A DNA stretch of 64,000 bases from Candidula unifasciata (taxonomy: Eukaryota > Mollusca > Gastropoda > Stylommatophora > Geomitridae). The stretch spans positions 1,332,144 to 1,396,143 of the forward strand of contig CAJHNH020002057.1 in NCBI GenBank assembly GCA_905116865.2, written 5' to 3'. Position 1 is the first letter of the stretch, and each line of letters begins with the position of its first letter. The translations under genes were made by a program, and so were the position numbers. The notes beneath the pieces were generated by a model. That model searched no databases and was not told the DNA's origin. It was given only the letters and a program-made list of their open reading frames with translations. Of this stretch, positions 46,359 to 56,229 are shown piece by piece.

Positions 46359-48912
46359 AGATGAAGAAGACTAAACTATGTTGACCACGTGAAACAAGGT
46401 ATGAGGCATGTCGAACACTGATGATTAAAACAAGCTCATCAGGAAATGAAGAAGCAAAAATAAAGGACCCTTTCCTACGCCTTTCAGGCATATTGGGTAT
46501 ATAGGGCTAGACATATATTTTATAGACCAATGGCACAAGATGGGTGATGTGGTCAGCATCACGCCGGCCACCTTTACTTCCCAAGACTGCACTCAGTACC
46601 CACTCAAGGCTGGGTCGACCTGGAAGCCAAAGTCAATCTTGAAAAAAGTCCGGCTCCAAAACAAAGAAGTGATCTCTAAAAATACAAAATAATAAGAAAA
46701 TACTTATCTTGTGCTTGGAACCTGGAAACAACTGGATATTTAATTTTTATAAATTCTCACTTTCTCCCTCTCTCTCTTTCACTCACAGACTCAAATACAT
46801 GGACATATAAAAACAAATAAGAGTAAAAGTCAACATACCAGCATAGTAAAATCCTGCATCTGCCAAATCTTCTTTCTTCAAATGGTGATCTCTTGGCCAA
46901 GGTTCAAAGGATTCAAGACGTTTTGCCCTGACTGCAAACTCATACCGTTTTGGTCTTTCAGTGATAATGCCTAGCTCTCCATAAGTGGGGTTTCTTCCTG
47001 CCCTGGCACTATTCTGGGAGTCACTGGTATTTTGAGAGGGGGTTTCTTGTGACAGAGTGGCACTCTGGTTTACCAAAGTGTTCAATGATGATGGTGCTGC
47101 GGGCGTTGTTGAGCTGATCGTAGTTGATGTGGTAACTGATGACAATGTTGTTGCCGTTGAAGAGTTCTGGTTGTGTGAACTATCACCTTGACTGGCTGGT
47201 GAAACAACTGTAGCAGATGAAGAGACTGCTGTCTGATCTGACAGCTGATGGACATTTTGGTTTGATGTATCTGTTATCTGTGTCTCAGTGGGCACATTCA
47301 TTTGACTTCCTTGTGGGGCAGCCACCTGAAGGCCATTCGGATCCGTCTCAGATTCAGAACTGGTGAGGATACTGTTGGAAGTGACTGTAGTCGAAGGTAC
47401 ATCAGAGCTTGTGGGTTGGGAGAATCTTGCTGTGTCTGGTGCTGTCTGACCTCTTAGTGAACTACTTGCTCCCATAATGGTCTGTGTTGCCATTTGGAGA
47501 TGTGCAGATGTGCCATTCGGATTGCTTCCCGCAGAGTGTGTTGGAGATGCCTGCATACCTTGATTATCACTTTGCTGTCCAGAACCTTGTGAACGCCCCA
47601 CGGACTGTGCTGGAAACGGCTGTCTACCATGATTATTAGCTTCCTGTCCAGAAACATGTGAAGCTTCCGCACCATCTCTGTCTATGTCATCTCCTGCCTT
47701 TTGCCTTGTACTTTCACTTGCAAGCAGCTCTCTGTAGTTGTGAAGTTGGCTAAACAAATGTAGCCCAACTTTCGGCCTGGTCATTGGAACATTGTCACAG
47801 TTTATCCCTGTAACCATTGAGCAGTCAGGTGACAAACGCCTGTGCACTTCAGCAATAACATCAGATGGCAGCCAGCCTTGTTTCACTTCACAACAGAAGT
47901 AACAAATCACTTTGTCATCGTTGCCCTTGCCTGAACCAATGTAGGCAAATCCAGCTTCGGCAAGCAGAATTGCAGATTTGTTAGCAACATGAGGGTATCG
48001 TGAGTATGTATGCAATCTCCACTTTTCCTCCTTCAGCCAGTTCCATGGAATATCATCAATTGCTGGTGGGTGCCATTTTACCTCTGGAGCCATGTACACA
48101 AACACATCTCTAATTTGAAAAGCTACAAATGACAGTAAATAGTTCATTAAATCTTCGATGTTTTCATCCACATGTTTACATTCTTTTGTCCCTTCTTCAC
48201 AGTTAGCAAATGATTTAACATGGCTAATCTCATTCGATTTATCCTTCAAATTGTCTAAACTTTGCTGATCAGTTTCATGTTCATCAATAACAACTAGCTT
48301 TAATTTATTTGTGTACTGTGATGCACGGTGCAAACTTAATAAATTCTCAATTGAACTATCATCGTCACTTTCAAAAGCTACCTCTTCCAAATCATTTTCT
48401 CTTTTTCCATCTGCAGAGTGGTTATCTTCCTCTGCATCTGTTTCTTCAGAATGCTTTATCTCCGCACTGTTCATAGAACTGATTACCCCTGAACTGATTC
48501 CATCCTCACTGTCCTCTGTGTCATCAACATCTGCCTTGATGTAAACATTCAATTCATCACGTTTAAAACCAGGAAATAGGTTTTCCTTCTTATCTGTATT
48601 ATTTTCATTTTTTTCCAGATCAAATTCACTATCTCTAACCCTTACAGATGATGATGAGACTGGAGAGTTTTCCTCACTGTTCCTGGCAACACTGTTACAC
48701 ATCAACTGATTCTGATTGCCTGTAGTTCCAACTTTCACACCACACGTGTCTGATAAATCAATATCGGAATCACTATTCCTAGTGTAGTATTCTGTTTCAA
48801 CAATTGCACTATGTTTTGCAGAAATCTCATCACTGTTACACTGATTATGTAAGTCTGATTTTCCCCTGGCAACTCCAAGGTTGCTGGAACAATCAATAGA
48901 TGTATCAGCCAT
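38108..48912 (-). CDS. BIR-domain inhibitor-of-apoptosis protein, about 880 aa, RING-less
   Basis: Seven coding exons on the minus strand join in one frame: 48912-46839, 45182-45007, 43951-43894, 43485-43462, 41861-41754, 40312-40190 and 38187-38108. Order: acidic Ser/Asp-rich N-terminus (1-270), BIR1 (about 290-366; Cys337, Cys340, His357, Cys364), Ser/Thr/Gln-rich linker (about 400-640), BIR2 (about 650-730; Cys699, Cys702, His719, Cys726), UBA (about 783-813, with the MGY loop), a basic/polar stretch with KRRR at 831-834, and a coiled tail. IAPs bind caspases or their regulators through BIRs and ubiquitin chains through UBA; animal family members usually end in a RING E3 domain. Here the tail EVMNQLKEQNNQLRQQ runs straight to a stop. 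The linker and N-terminus are longer than usual. Without a RING it may act as an adaptor or decoy, which is inference. Confidence 0.85.
38250..38420 (+). repeat. Family C SINE, diverged
   Basis: 'Tctgtggctaaagcattgcaaacacgctttgtaattc' and 'ggttctattccagctgctgcc' match the head of 18304-18547. It lies in the last IAP intron. Confidence 0.65.
38905..39070 (+). repeat. Family B SINE, short form
   Basis: Head GTAGCATAGTGGGGTTAG and GTGTTCAAATCCCC (A- and B-box-like), shortened body 'aggaagtaaaagtgac...ttggtctataaaagta'. It directly precedes the 38-bp array. Confidence 0.55.
39088..39765. repeat. 38-bp minisatellite, about 18 copies, in IAP intron
   Basis: Unit of the form CCTAGGCAGAGATAGACAGA plus 'tatagaaatctgaactag', with point variants (GATAGAGAG, TCTTAAC) interleaved. 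Confidence 0.96.
40190..40312 (-). CDS. IAP exon: linker after UBA
   Basis: Acceptor CGCTTCCTACAG, donor GAAG/GTGAGC. It completes a Cys codon, then GVLSADKLFEKLEQDGKRRR and a Ser/Asn/Glu-rich stretch ending ESKDE plus one base. 40 codons in phase with both sides. Confidence 0.8.
40425..40560 (+). repeat. Family C SINE fragment, diverged
   Basis: 'Tctggcttaagcactgcgagtgtgctttgtgg' and 'tttgatcccagctttgggcta' retain the A- and B-box parts. Confidence 0.55.
40728..41670. repeat. Old duplication inside an IAP intron
   Basis: Copy 1 (40728-40920 plus about 41085-41225) and copy 2 (41375-41665) share 'gtctacacagtc', 'gagaaactac / cagaaactgcatggtac', 'atatcag.gcttgctaactgaagga..gagtc', 'tccatgtcctt / ttcatgtcctt', 'atcctttcaat', and 'cagtctagcacttgtggctttctctcaccc'. 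Copy 1 carries about 165 extra bases in the middle. Confidence 0.7.
41754..41861 (-). CDS. IAP exon: UBA domain
   Basis: Acceptor GTCCATTGTAG, donor ACTT/GTAAGC. Reads TKNMPLKRDPAVITVLAMGY, then EDKDVLEAANAVKDT. DPAV...L.MGY...V..A is the ubiquitin-associated helix-1/MGY-loop/helix-2-3 pattern found between BIRs and RING in many IAPs. Confidence 0.85.
41862..43411. other. IAP intron, nothing further recognised
   Basis: A short family A-like start lies near 42530-42560 ('gctgtggggttctggggtctcatttt'). Otherwise AT-rich without repeats or exons that I can support. Confidence 0.5.
43462..43485 (-). CDS. IAP micro-exon (24 bp) with alternative longer form
   Basis: Acceptor TTTTTCTTCAG; reads E, NKNACDI, then one base if the donor ATAG/GTTGC at 43462 is used. 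This makes the join to the UBA exon seamless. A second donor, GCG/GTAAAC at 43412, would give a 74-bp exon that ends in phase 0. It fits only if the next exon is entered at a weaker acceptor (ACCAAG then AATATG) or if another exon intervenes. Confidence 0.5.
   Translation of the reverse strand, partial: RTRMPVT
43894..43951 (-). CDS. IAP exon between BIR2 and UBA
   Basis: Acceptor CTAAATACAG, donor TTAG/GTGAGG; reads ITFEMVTNKMGSSATSFQL plus one base. Phase fits both neighbours. Confidence 0.7.
44345..44940. repeat. Degenerate CA/CATA-rich low-complexity tract
   Basis: About 600 bp of ACACA/ATACAT words without a fixed unit, in the IAP intron between the BIR2 and ITFEMVT exons. His/Tyr/Ile-rich ORFs here are artefacts. 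Confidence 0.9.
45007..45182 (-). CDS. IAP exon: zinc-binding core of BIR2
   Basis: Acceptor CTCTCATTCAG, donor CCAG/GTGAATG. It completes the split Gly codon, then YGDCARCFYCGGGLRNW, EHARWFPKC and IRQTMGQQFVDTV. The CX2CX16HX6C zinc pattern is intact. 58 codons, ending in phase 0. Confidence 0.92.
45425..45695 (-). repeat. Family B SINE, most complete copy
   Basis: Minus strand: head with GCGTAGCGGTTAGACGCTC (A-box) and GTTGTGGGTTCGCTCCC (B-box), body, then 3' end 'cgcctaaaggcctggaaaaaggacctttactttt'. This copy defines the family. Confidence 0.85.
45755..46070 (+). repeat. Family A SINE with GT/G-tract insertion
   Basis: 'Catgcaggttccagggtacccattgtg', then (GT)n and about 24 G, then 'agaatagattcactgctcc', 'gcatctgcctgagaggcgagg' and 'ccagaacttgccgctgcagtttacagcctgtgaac'. 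The tail is lost. Confidence 0.75.
46459..46656 (-). repeat. Family B SINE lacking its head
   Basis: 'Aaaggaccctttcctacgcc', 'ctagacatatattttatagacc', 'gggtgatgtggtcagcatcacgccgg' and 'ggctgggtcgacctgg', ending at 'agtccggctcc' with no tRNA part. Confidence 0.75.
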
Positions 48913-48929
48913 TTTTGTTTCTGGTTATT
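46839..48929 (-). CDS. IAP exon: ATG, N-terminal region, BIR1, linker, start of BIR2
   Basis: The exon opens with an acceptor (long T-run ending CAG at 48932-48930), so at least one 5' untranslated exon lies upstream. The ATG at 48912 has A at -3 and G at +4. 691 codons plus one base precede donor GCTG/GTATG. BIR1 shows CYFC, the Trp-Leu-Pro-Ser stretch, HRRLSPDC, and the IPWNWLKEEKWRLHTY lead-in. BIR2 begins at KRYEFAVRAKRLESFEPWP and is cut at DAGFYYAG, a typical BIR intron position. The upstream untranslated exon was not found. Confidence 0.88.
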
Positions 48930-49092
48930 CTGAAAAAAAAAAATATAAAGAAATCAGGAACACCAATATAAATCCATGGAATTCTCAAAATTTGGAAAGT
49001 GATCACATTTCACTGGCGCACAAAAAAAAAAAAATTACTTGTGTGCCCAACTGTGACATTACCAAGACAGTAGGGCAAAAAGCAAAACCGTA

Positions 49093-49480
49093 ACACATGA
49101 CTAGGACAGTGACAGCAGGATATAACTTTACCACATGACTAGGACAGTGACAGCAGGATATAACTTTACCACATGACTAGGACAGTGACAGCAGGATATA
49201 ACTTTACCACATGACTAGGACAGTGACAGCAGGATATAACTTTACCACATGACTAGGACAGTGACAGCAGGATATAACTTTACCACATGACTAGGACAGT
49301 GACAGCAGGATATAACTTTACCACATGACTAGGACAGTGACAGCAGGATATAACTTTACCACATGACTAGGACAGTGACAGCAGGATATAACTTTAACAC
49401 ATGACTAGGACAGTGACAGCAGAATATAACTTTACAACATGACTAAGATACTGACAGAGGAAATAATGGTAACACAGGAT
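49093..49480. repeat. 38-bp minisatellite, about 10 copies, upstream of the IAP ATG
   Basis: Unit ACATGACTAGGACAGTGACA plus 'gcaggatataactttacc' repeats every 38 bp (49095, 49133 and so on), nearly identical until about 49430. Confidence 0.96.
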
Positions 49481-50560
49481 ACTGACACTAAAAATAACTT
49501 TAGTTAACACTAAGAAATAACTAACATATAACTAGGACACTGACAAAAGGAAATAACCCTAACACATGAAAGGACACTGAGAGCAAGAAATAACTATGTA
49601 ACATATGACTAGGACAGTGACAAAAGAAAGTAACAGTAACACATGATAGGACACAGAGCAAGAAATAAGTTAAACATGGCTAGGACAATGGCAAAAAGAA
49701 ATAACGGTAACACACAATAGAACACAGAGCAAGAAATAAGTGAAACATGACTAGGAAACTGGCAAAAGGAAATAACTGTAACACACAATAGGACACTGAG
49801 AGCAAGAAATAACTGTATGTAACATATGACTAGTACAGTGACAAAAGGAAATAACAGTAACAAACGATAGGACACTGAGAGCAAGAAATAACTAACATAT
49901 GACTAGAAAACTGAGAGCAAGATATAACTAACATATGACTAGAAAACTGAGAGCAAGATATAGCCAACATATGACTAGAAAACTGAGAGCAAGAAATAAC
50001 TAACATATGACTAGAAAACTGAGAGCAAGAAATAACTAACATATGACTAGAAAACTGAGAGCAAGATATAACTAACATATGACTAGAAAACTGAGAGCAA
50101 GATATAGCCAACACAGGACTAGAAAACTGAGTGCAAGAAATAACTAACATATGACTAGAAAACTGAGAGCAAGAAATAACTAACATATGACTAGAAAACT
50201 GAGAGCAAGAAATAACTAACATATGACTAGAAAACTGAGAGCAAGATATAGCCAACATATGACTAGAAAACTGAGAGCAAGATATAGCCAACATATGACT
50301 AGAAAACTGAGAGCAAGAAATAACTAACATATGACTAGAAAACTGAGAGCAAGATATAACTAACATATGACTAGAAAACTGAGAGCAAGATATAGCCAAC
50401 ACATGACTAGAAAACTGAGAGCAAGAAATAACTAACATATGACTAGAAAACTGAGAGCAAGAAATAACTAACATATGACTAGAAAACTGAGAGCAAGAAA
50501 TAACTAACATATGACTTGAAAACTGAGAGCAAGATATAGCCAACACATTACTAGGACACT
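49481..50560. repeat. Related degenerate units and a 36-bp minisatellite, about 18 copies
   Basis: 49481-49880 holds mixed longer units built from the same words. From about 49885 a 36-bp unit (ACATATGACTAGAAAACTGA plus 'gagcaagatataacta') repeats to 50540. It aligns with the 38-bp unit, so both arrays share an origin. 36 is divisible by three, which produces a 255-codon artefact ORF. Confidence 0.93.
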
Positions 50561-50907
50561 GACAGCAGGAAAACATTAACATATAACACAATAACAATAC
50601 AAAACAGTTCCATTGGCCTTAATCTGTAGTGTTGTGACATGATTATTCAACACTATAGAATAATACTTCTCCTAGGCTTTATTCACAATACTTAAATAGT
50701 AAATAAAACAAATATATAAATTAATCCTTTTATCCTGAGAGAGCAGGACTGACACTTCTGGTTGGCTCCAATCCCCCATAAATGTAATTTTCCTGAAGTG
50801 TCTACAATGACTTGCTTACAAGATAAATAGTTAATGCTGCTGGCTGAGTTCACAACTGAGCAAATATTTAGAAGGTTAGGATATGAAGATATTAACAAAA
50901 AATAGCA

Positions 50908-50908
<1 letters not shown>

Positions 50909-50940
<32 letters not shown>
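50909..50940. repeat. Run of 32 G
   Basis: Longest of many G/C homopolymers in the window (others near 5965, 8110, 10650, 20553, 24260, 24466, 37012 and 45798). The read length through it is unreliable in most sequencing methods. Confidence 0.85.
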
Positions 50941-50942
<2 letters not shown>

Positions 50943-52600
50943 TTTAGGGATGTCCCTTGTAGACAAAAGCTTTTTTTTTAAAAGCTAAGTTAAGGTCAAA
51001 TTTTCCAGTAATCACGGGGCCGAGGCACGAGTGACCCAATACATATAGTTTTTAGATCCACAGGAGTGTACTTCATTTAATGCTTCACCTTGTTCATGTT
51101 TATTGATTATTCCCTTCAAATATCTTAATAAATTTCAAGAGAAAAAATTAGAACATGTCGACAAATTTTTTAAAAATGTATTAATTACTTAACTATATAC
51201 AAATGTTGTTACTTTAAAAGATTTTTTTCTGGAATTCCAATGAAGCTAGAAGCTATAACTCATTTTTTTTAGTTTTCCTGGGCACGTAGGTAAACCATTA
51301 GATTTATGGCAAAAACAATGTTTGGAAATTATACCTTTTTTTTAAAAATTCACATTTCAACTTTTTTAGTACCAAGAATCAACATGTTAATTGGTAAGCC
51401 CTGTCTACTTTTTTTTCTCTATCACAGTTATTTTATTTACCCAGTCTATCCAACATGTAAGCTTAGCTTATTTTGATCCACAAAAGTGAGAAAAAAAATG
51501 TATTCATACTCAAATACTAGATAGTTTAACACAGATTTTCTTTTTATACAGATAATAGAAAGAGTTGCAGAAATTATTTGCTGATGAAAACCCAGTTTTT
51601 AAACAAACAGAAATGGTGATGAACTGAGTTGCACGCAACATACAAACAAAATAAAGACTCAACAGTTATCAATTCAACTTAGCCTAAAATGGGTACCAGG
51701 TGAAGTCCTGGAAAGTAAAGGCATCCTATGTGAAGTTAACCACATCAACCATCAAGTGCTGATTGGTCTATAAAAATAGTCTAGCACCATATACCTGAGG
51801 TGCAAAAATGGTCGTTGACTGTTTACTTACATACAGATAAATGGAGCATTCTCTATATGTAGCAAATGAACTTTCAGAAGGTTTCTGTGGATCTTGCCTC
51901 TATTCTTCTTGTTGTGAAGTATAATGTCAAAGCCGTACTCTAGAATAAACTACCAAGAATAAACTAAAAGAAATCCTCAGGAACTCTCCATGACGATGAT
52001 CACTCTTATTTAAAATTATTAAACCGGATTCCTAACATAAACATAACATAACCCTTGACCCATTAGAATAGTGGAGGTCTATTGATGGAAGCACTAGCAC
52101 ATAAAACCTGCCATCTTTCTCTGTCTTCTGCTTGATGAATAAGTCATTCCAGGTTCTTCTTTGCCGTCCTCCCCAATGTTTCTTGAAGTACAGTGTGAAT
52201 TCCAATTTGCTTGTTTCCAGCCCGCTCTCACTTTTCTTTTTAAAACATTTTATTAACATACGTTCTCATAAACATGAGGGGGCATCTACAAAAAAACTGC
52301 ATAAAGACCCTCCTGGGCCTATACATAATAATTATGATATTGCAAAAATGTAAAACTATGATTCTCAAAACTGTCAACTATTGACGGCAGTGTCGGACAT
52401 GCGCGCCATTGAATGGTTCAATGAATGCTTCATTTTAATATATTATAATTTATATCAATCATAAACTAGTAACAATAACTTTGGCTATCCCCCGAATAAC
52501 GGCCCAAAACACACCCTGACAAGGCAAGGCCTCAGTCACATGTAAATTGCGGACTTGTGGCGACTTAAATTGCACACCCGCGACTATACCACTACCGCTG
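50941..52600. other. AT-rich upstream region with a family B fragment
   Basis: About 51695-51800 is a plus-oriented family B piece ('gggtaccaggtgaagtcctggaaagtaaagg...tgattggtctataaaaatagtctagc'). Otherwise nothing recognised. An IAP first exon or promoter may lie here or further right, but I cannot place it. Confidence 0.45.
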
Positions 52601-52603
52601 AGA

Positions 52604-52745
52604 GTATCTCCTGTGCCACTACGTGTGGCAGGGAGCGGGGCTAAACTAAATGGCTGGGACTTAAGAGCAGAAGCTTTTGCATCTCCTGCAGCTTTGCTCG
52701 TTGAGTCCCAGCAATCTAGTTTAGCACCGCTCCGCTACGAGATAC
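52604..52745. repeat. Long imperfect palindrome
   Basis: GTATCTC, then 'ggagcggggctaaact' and 'ggctgggacttaagagcag' on the left match in inverted order 'ctcgttgagtcccagcaatc', 'tagtttagcaccgctcc' and GAGATAC on the right; arms about 50-60 bp around a short centre. It could be a MITE-like element or a hairpin. No target duplication seen. Confidence 0.7.
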
Positions 52746-52784
52746 ATAGGTTTTTCATCAATATTTAAGGAGCCTGATACCGTA

Positions 52785-53205
52785 ATGGTAAAAATGCTAA
52801 ACAACGTCTTTTTAAATTTCCGATATACATAAAATAGCAATAGTTCAAGCAAACAGATATGACGAAGGCTTCATCGCAGAAGTCACTGCCCCCCGAACAG
52901 CAACAACACTCAGCGTCTGGGTCTCCTTGACTAGCGGCCATCGCATGGTACCGTTACGCGTTACGGAGTACGAACGATTCACAATCTGAAACTGAAAGGT
53001 ACCCGGTACATAACAACGTTAGCCCTAATGCTAAAAACTCCAAAGTCTTTTTACATACACATCATATAACAATAGCTCAGACAAACAGATATGATAAATG
53101 AATAAATGTTTACATCGCAGAACACTTTGCCCACGGAACATCAACAACCGTTTATCTAGGTTTCCGGACTGTAGAGTGTACGGTGTACGAACGATCGTCT
53201 GCCTG
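52785..53205. repeat. Diverged tandem duplication, about 240-bp unit
   Basis: Shared in order: 'atgctaaa', 'tctttttaaat / tctttttacat', 'atagcaatagttcaagcaaacagatatga / ataacaatagctcagacaaacagatatga', 'catcgcagaa', 'gaacagcaacaac / gaacatcaacaac' and 'gtacgaacgat'. GC- and CpG-richer than its surroundings. Confidence 0.75.
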
Positions 53206-53274
53206 CAAGCGACAAGCTTGGTATCGATCTTCCGGTGCTGGTCTGCAATCGTTAGGCATCTCATTGCCTTGCCA

Positions 53275-53460
53275 GAAAAACAATTCTTTTCACGCCTTCG
53301 CCGTATCAAATATATGGTGCTATTCCTATACTTTTATAGACCATTATGGCACCAACTGATATGTTCTGAAACAATACCTAAGTCCCGAAGTGGACGAGCA
53401 TCCATAACTTTCCGCCGGAAAGTGAACGCGGTGAACGCGAAGAAGACAAAGAAGAAACAG
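53275..53460. repeat. Family B fragment joined to a family A 3' end
   Basis: 53275-53350 has 'cttttcacgccttcg...tatggtgctattcctatacttttatagacca' (B). 53375-53455 has 'gaagtggacgagcatccataactttccgccgga...gtgaacgcgaagaagac' (A tail). Confidence 0.6.
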
Positions 53461-53479
53461 ACACAAACATTTGAAATTA

Positions 53480-54375
53480 CAAAGGAATGTTGAGTGTTTA
53501 ATCAGGCCAACAATTTCAAATATTTGGGGACTGCTATAACCACTGATGGAAGATTTCAACTCAGATTAGGAACAGGATATACCAGACAAAGTGGCATTTT
53601 AAAATATGACAAATATTGTATGCAATAGTCTGGTAGTCTTAGTTTTAGCTTCTTAGCAAACGGGTCACCCCATCGTTGCTCCGCTCCTGTGCCAACGAAA
53701 AACACACAGAATGTTTATCACAGTCCCTTGTGGAAAGATTGACAGACAGTTGCCTCAGCATATCTAGCATACACACGAATTAAAGCATACGGTAGCTATC
53801 CGAAGTGCTAACACAAACAGCCCGACATTAGAAATGCAGTACATCATTGATGGTAGCAGAAGTCACCAACAGATCAGCAGTTGCACACGCAATTTTTTTT
53901 TAAATGAAATAAGTCTCATAAACATAAGAAAAAGATTAAAAAAAAAAAAACTGAATTCTTATGTTGAACAAGTGCAGCTGTATGGCTTATAAATCTTAGA
54001 ATGTGAGTGAAAACATTAAAAAGAACTCAAGAGGCAGTGGAGATGTGGTTTTTGAGAAGCATGCTGCGTCACAGACAATGACTAACAACGACTCTGCAAA
54101 TTGCTGCTGAATATAAAAACATTTATATTAATATAAGAACGAGGAAGTCAGTGTTCTTCGGTCATGTGATGAAAAAAAGAGGCATTGGAAAACCTTGTGC
54201 TGTCTGGAAAGATCAACACTGGAAGAGACAGAGACAGAGAAAGGGAGACGGTGCTTGACGGCCTGAAGCGATCACATGGGGGAACATCATCATCAGTGGA
54301 ATTTATTCAAAATACCAAGGACCGAGATCTGTGGCGAGACATGAGCATCTACGCCATCGGAGAGGGCACATGATG
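53480..54375 (+). mobile_element. LINE fragment, same family as 25035-25590
   Basis: NNFKYLGTAITTDGRF near 53505, then after a gap 'NIRTRKSVFFGHVMKKRGIG', KDQHWKRQRQR and KDRDLWRDMSIYAIGEGT, ending in GATGATTTCATT. Many stops. Confidence 0.65.
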
Positions 54376-54384
54376 ATTTCATTT

Positions 54385-54605
54385 TCTCCTCCTTTGCCGT
54401 CACTGGCTGTAAGCTCCGGCGGAGTGTTAAGGTTGTTTGTCCACCTCTAGTCTTTAGTCATGTTCCAGTACCTGAGTGTTGCGTGCACATTCTTTTAACA
54501 GATCTGACTTAACTGTATGCAGATTGTTGGTTCCTTGCCTCTGAGGCAAATGCACTCCGACTTCGAAGGAAGCCCCCAGTCAGTCCCGGAACCCACACGG
54601 GGAAT
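54385..54605 (-). repeat. Family A SINE, minus orientation
   Basis: Starts at a reversed GAA tail ('ttctcctcctttgccgtcactggctgtaa') and ends 'ggaacccacacgggga', the reverse of the A 5' end. Confidence 0.75.
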
Positions 54606-54810
54606 ATGATGGTTTAAGACAGAGCTAACGTCATTTCAGAGTTGAGTTGAGTTCCAATACTGATGGTAACGGTCACAATCTGGTTATATGTCCGTCTTGC
54701 CTTTCCTCTGATGTAAACGTCATTTATAGCAACCCAACTCGAAGCCCTTTTTGAACCACAGGACAGGCAGGCTATTATCTAGCCACTCTTGTAAAAAAAA
54801 ATATAAGTCA

Positions 54811-55007
54811 AGTAAGGACCCTTTTCCACGCCTTTAGGCGTATAGGGCATACAGGCTAGACCTATATTTTATAGACCAATCGGCACAAGATGGGTGATGT
54901 GGTCAGCATCACGCTTGCCGCCTTTACTTCCCTGGACTGCACCCGACACCCACTCAAGGCTGGGTCGACCTGGGAGCCAACGTCTAACCGCTCCGCCACG
55001 GCGAATC
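54811..55007 (-). repeat. Family B SINE with internal deletion
   Basis: Typical 3' half, then 'ctgggtcgacctgggagccaa' joins directly to 'cgtctaaccgctccgccacgg' (head), skipping about 70 bases including the B-box. Confidence 0.8.
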
Positions 55008-55400
55008 TCTAAAAGAAAAAGAAAAATATAAGCTTGGTTTAAATGCTTTAAAGTAAGAACAAAAATAATATGCCAAATGGCAAATACACATAATAGTATA
55101 TTTGACGAAAAACTATATGTATAAACAAAGGAATAAATAAAGATATTCTATACTTGGATTATTGGTAGGGGTGAGTGGGGGCAGTGTAATTCCCTTACAA
55201 ATTTAAGGCGAAAGGGCTCAGTGTGCTGAAATCCCCAAGTGTCGACGCCACAGGCCACGGCGCTACGATGGATCCCTACCCGGTTACTTCAGAGATGTCG
55301 TTTTTTGAGTTCCGGTGCCATTTTAAAGGCTTATTCAGAATGATGCATAGACTTTTATTCATGTATATTGCCTTGAATATACATCAAATAGCAATATACA
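55008..55400. other. Spacer, nothing recognised
   Basis: An open frame spans the following microsatellite but has no independent coding support. Confidence 0.45.
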
Positions 55401-55401
55401 T

Positions 55402-55514
<113 letters not shown>

Positions 55515-55960
55515 GAAGGTGTAACATTTACAACAGAGGTTATATTTCAATATGGTCGCTGCCTGTTGCATGCAAACATCTAAACGGTAGTCGAACTCAC
55601 CCCTTCCCCGCCCCCCACATCAAATGTCTCTTGCGTAACTGTATGCAACTGCGAAACTGTTTTGCGGGGTTTTTGGAAGAGGTATTGCAAACTTTTGACC
55701 TTTCCCTCTTTCTTGTGTGTATATTATTCATATTTAATGAATATTCAGAGAAATATACATCAATAAAAGTGTATCCCACATTTTCAAAAACCCGTTATTG
55801 CGGATAGTGGACAAATGTGGCACGAGTGGAGAGTAAGCATCATGCATAACCGTCTCCCTGCATAATGGGTCAACACTATAGGGACTCACGTCGATAAACT
55901 GACCTGGATAGTATGAGTGTGGGGGAATGAAAGAGCGTATTTTGTGACTACACAACAAGA

Positions 55961-55970
55961 ATATATATAT

Positions 55971-56013
<43 letters not shown>

Positions 56014-56018
56014 TATAG
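55961..56018. repeat. (TA)n microsatellite
   Basis: Three AT-alternating blocks separated by AA. Confidence 0.95.
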
Positions 56019-56229
56019 CTTCAGGAGTGCTCGTAATGGACAGAGCAGACATTCTAAAGACTGTTTCTGAACGAATGCTGGTAGAACACACGAGATTAGA
56101 TCAAATAACATGTGTGAAAATGTGTGAACACATGGAATTGGGCATGACTTTGGCAAGGAGGGACATTAGAAAAAAAGAACGACGCGCGTATAATTATTGT
56201 CCGACGAGAACTGCCAGCTTCTACACCAT

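Noticed and set aside
46259..46491. Cys-rich minus-strand ORF (CCGCKVRCGNGSLCHTGY) as a small secreted protein
   Set aside because: It overlaps family A SINE sequence and a TA microsatellite, and has no splice context; most likely repeat-derived.
49609..50597. 255-codon ORF of a 12-residue repeat (SCSQFSSHMLVI-like)
   Set aside because: Exactly follows the 36-bp satellite unit; the neighbouring related 38-bp array is not open, so selection for coding is not indicated.
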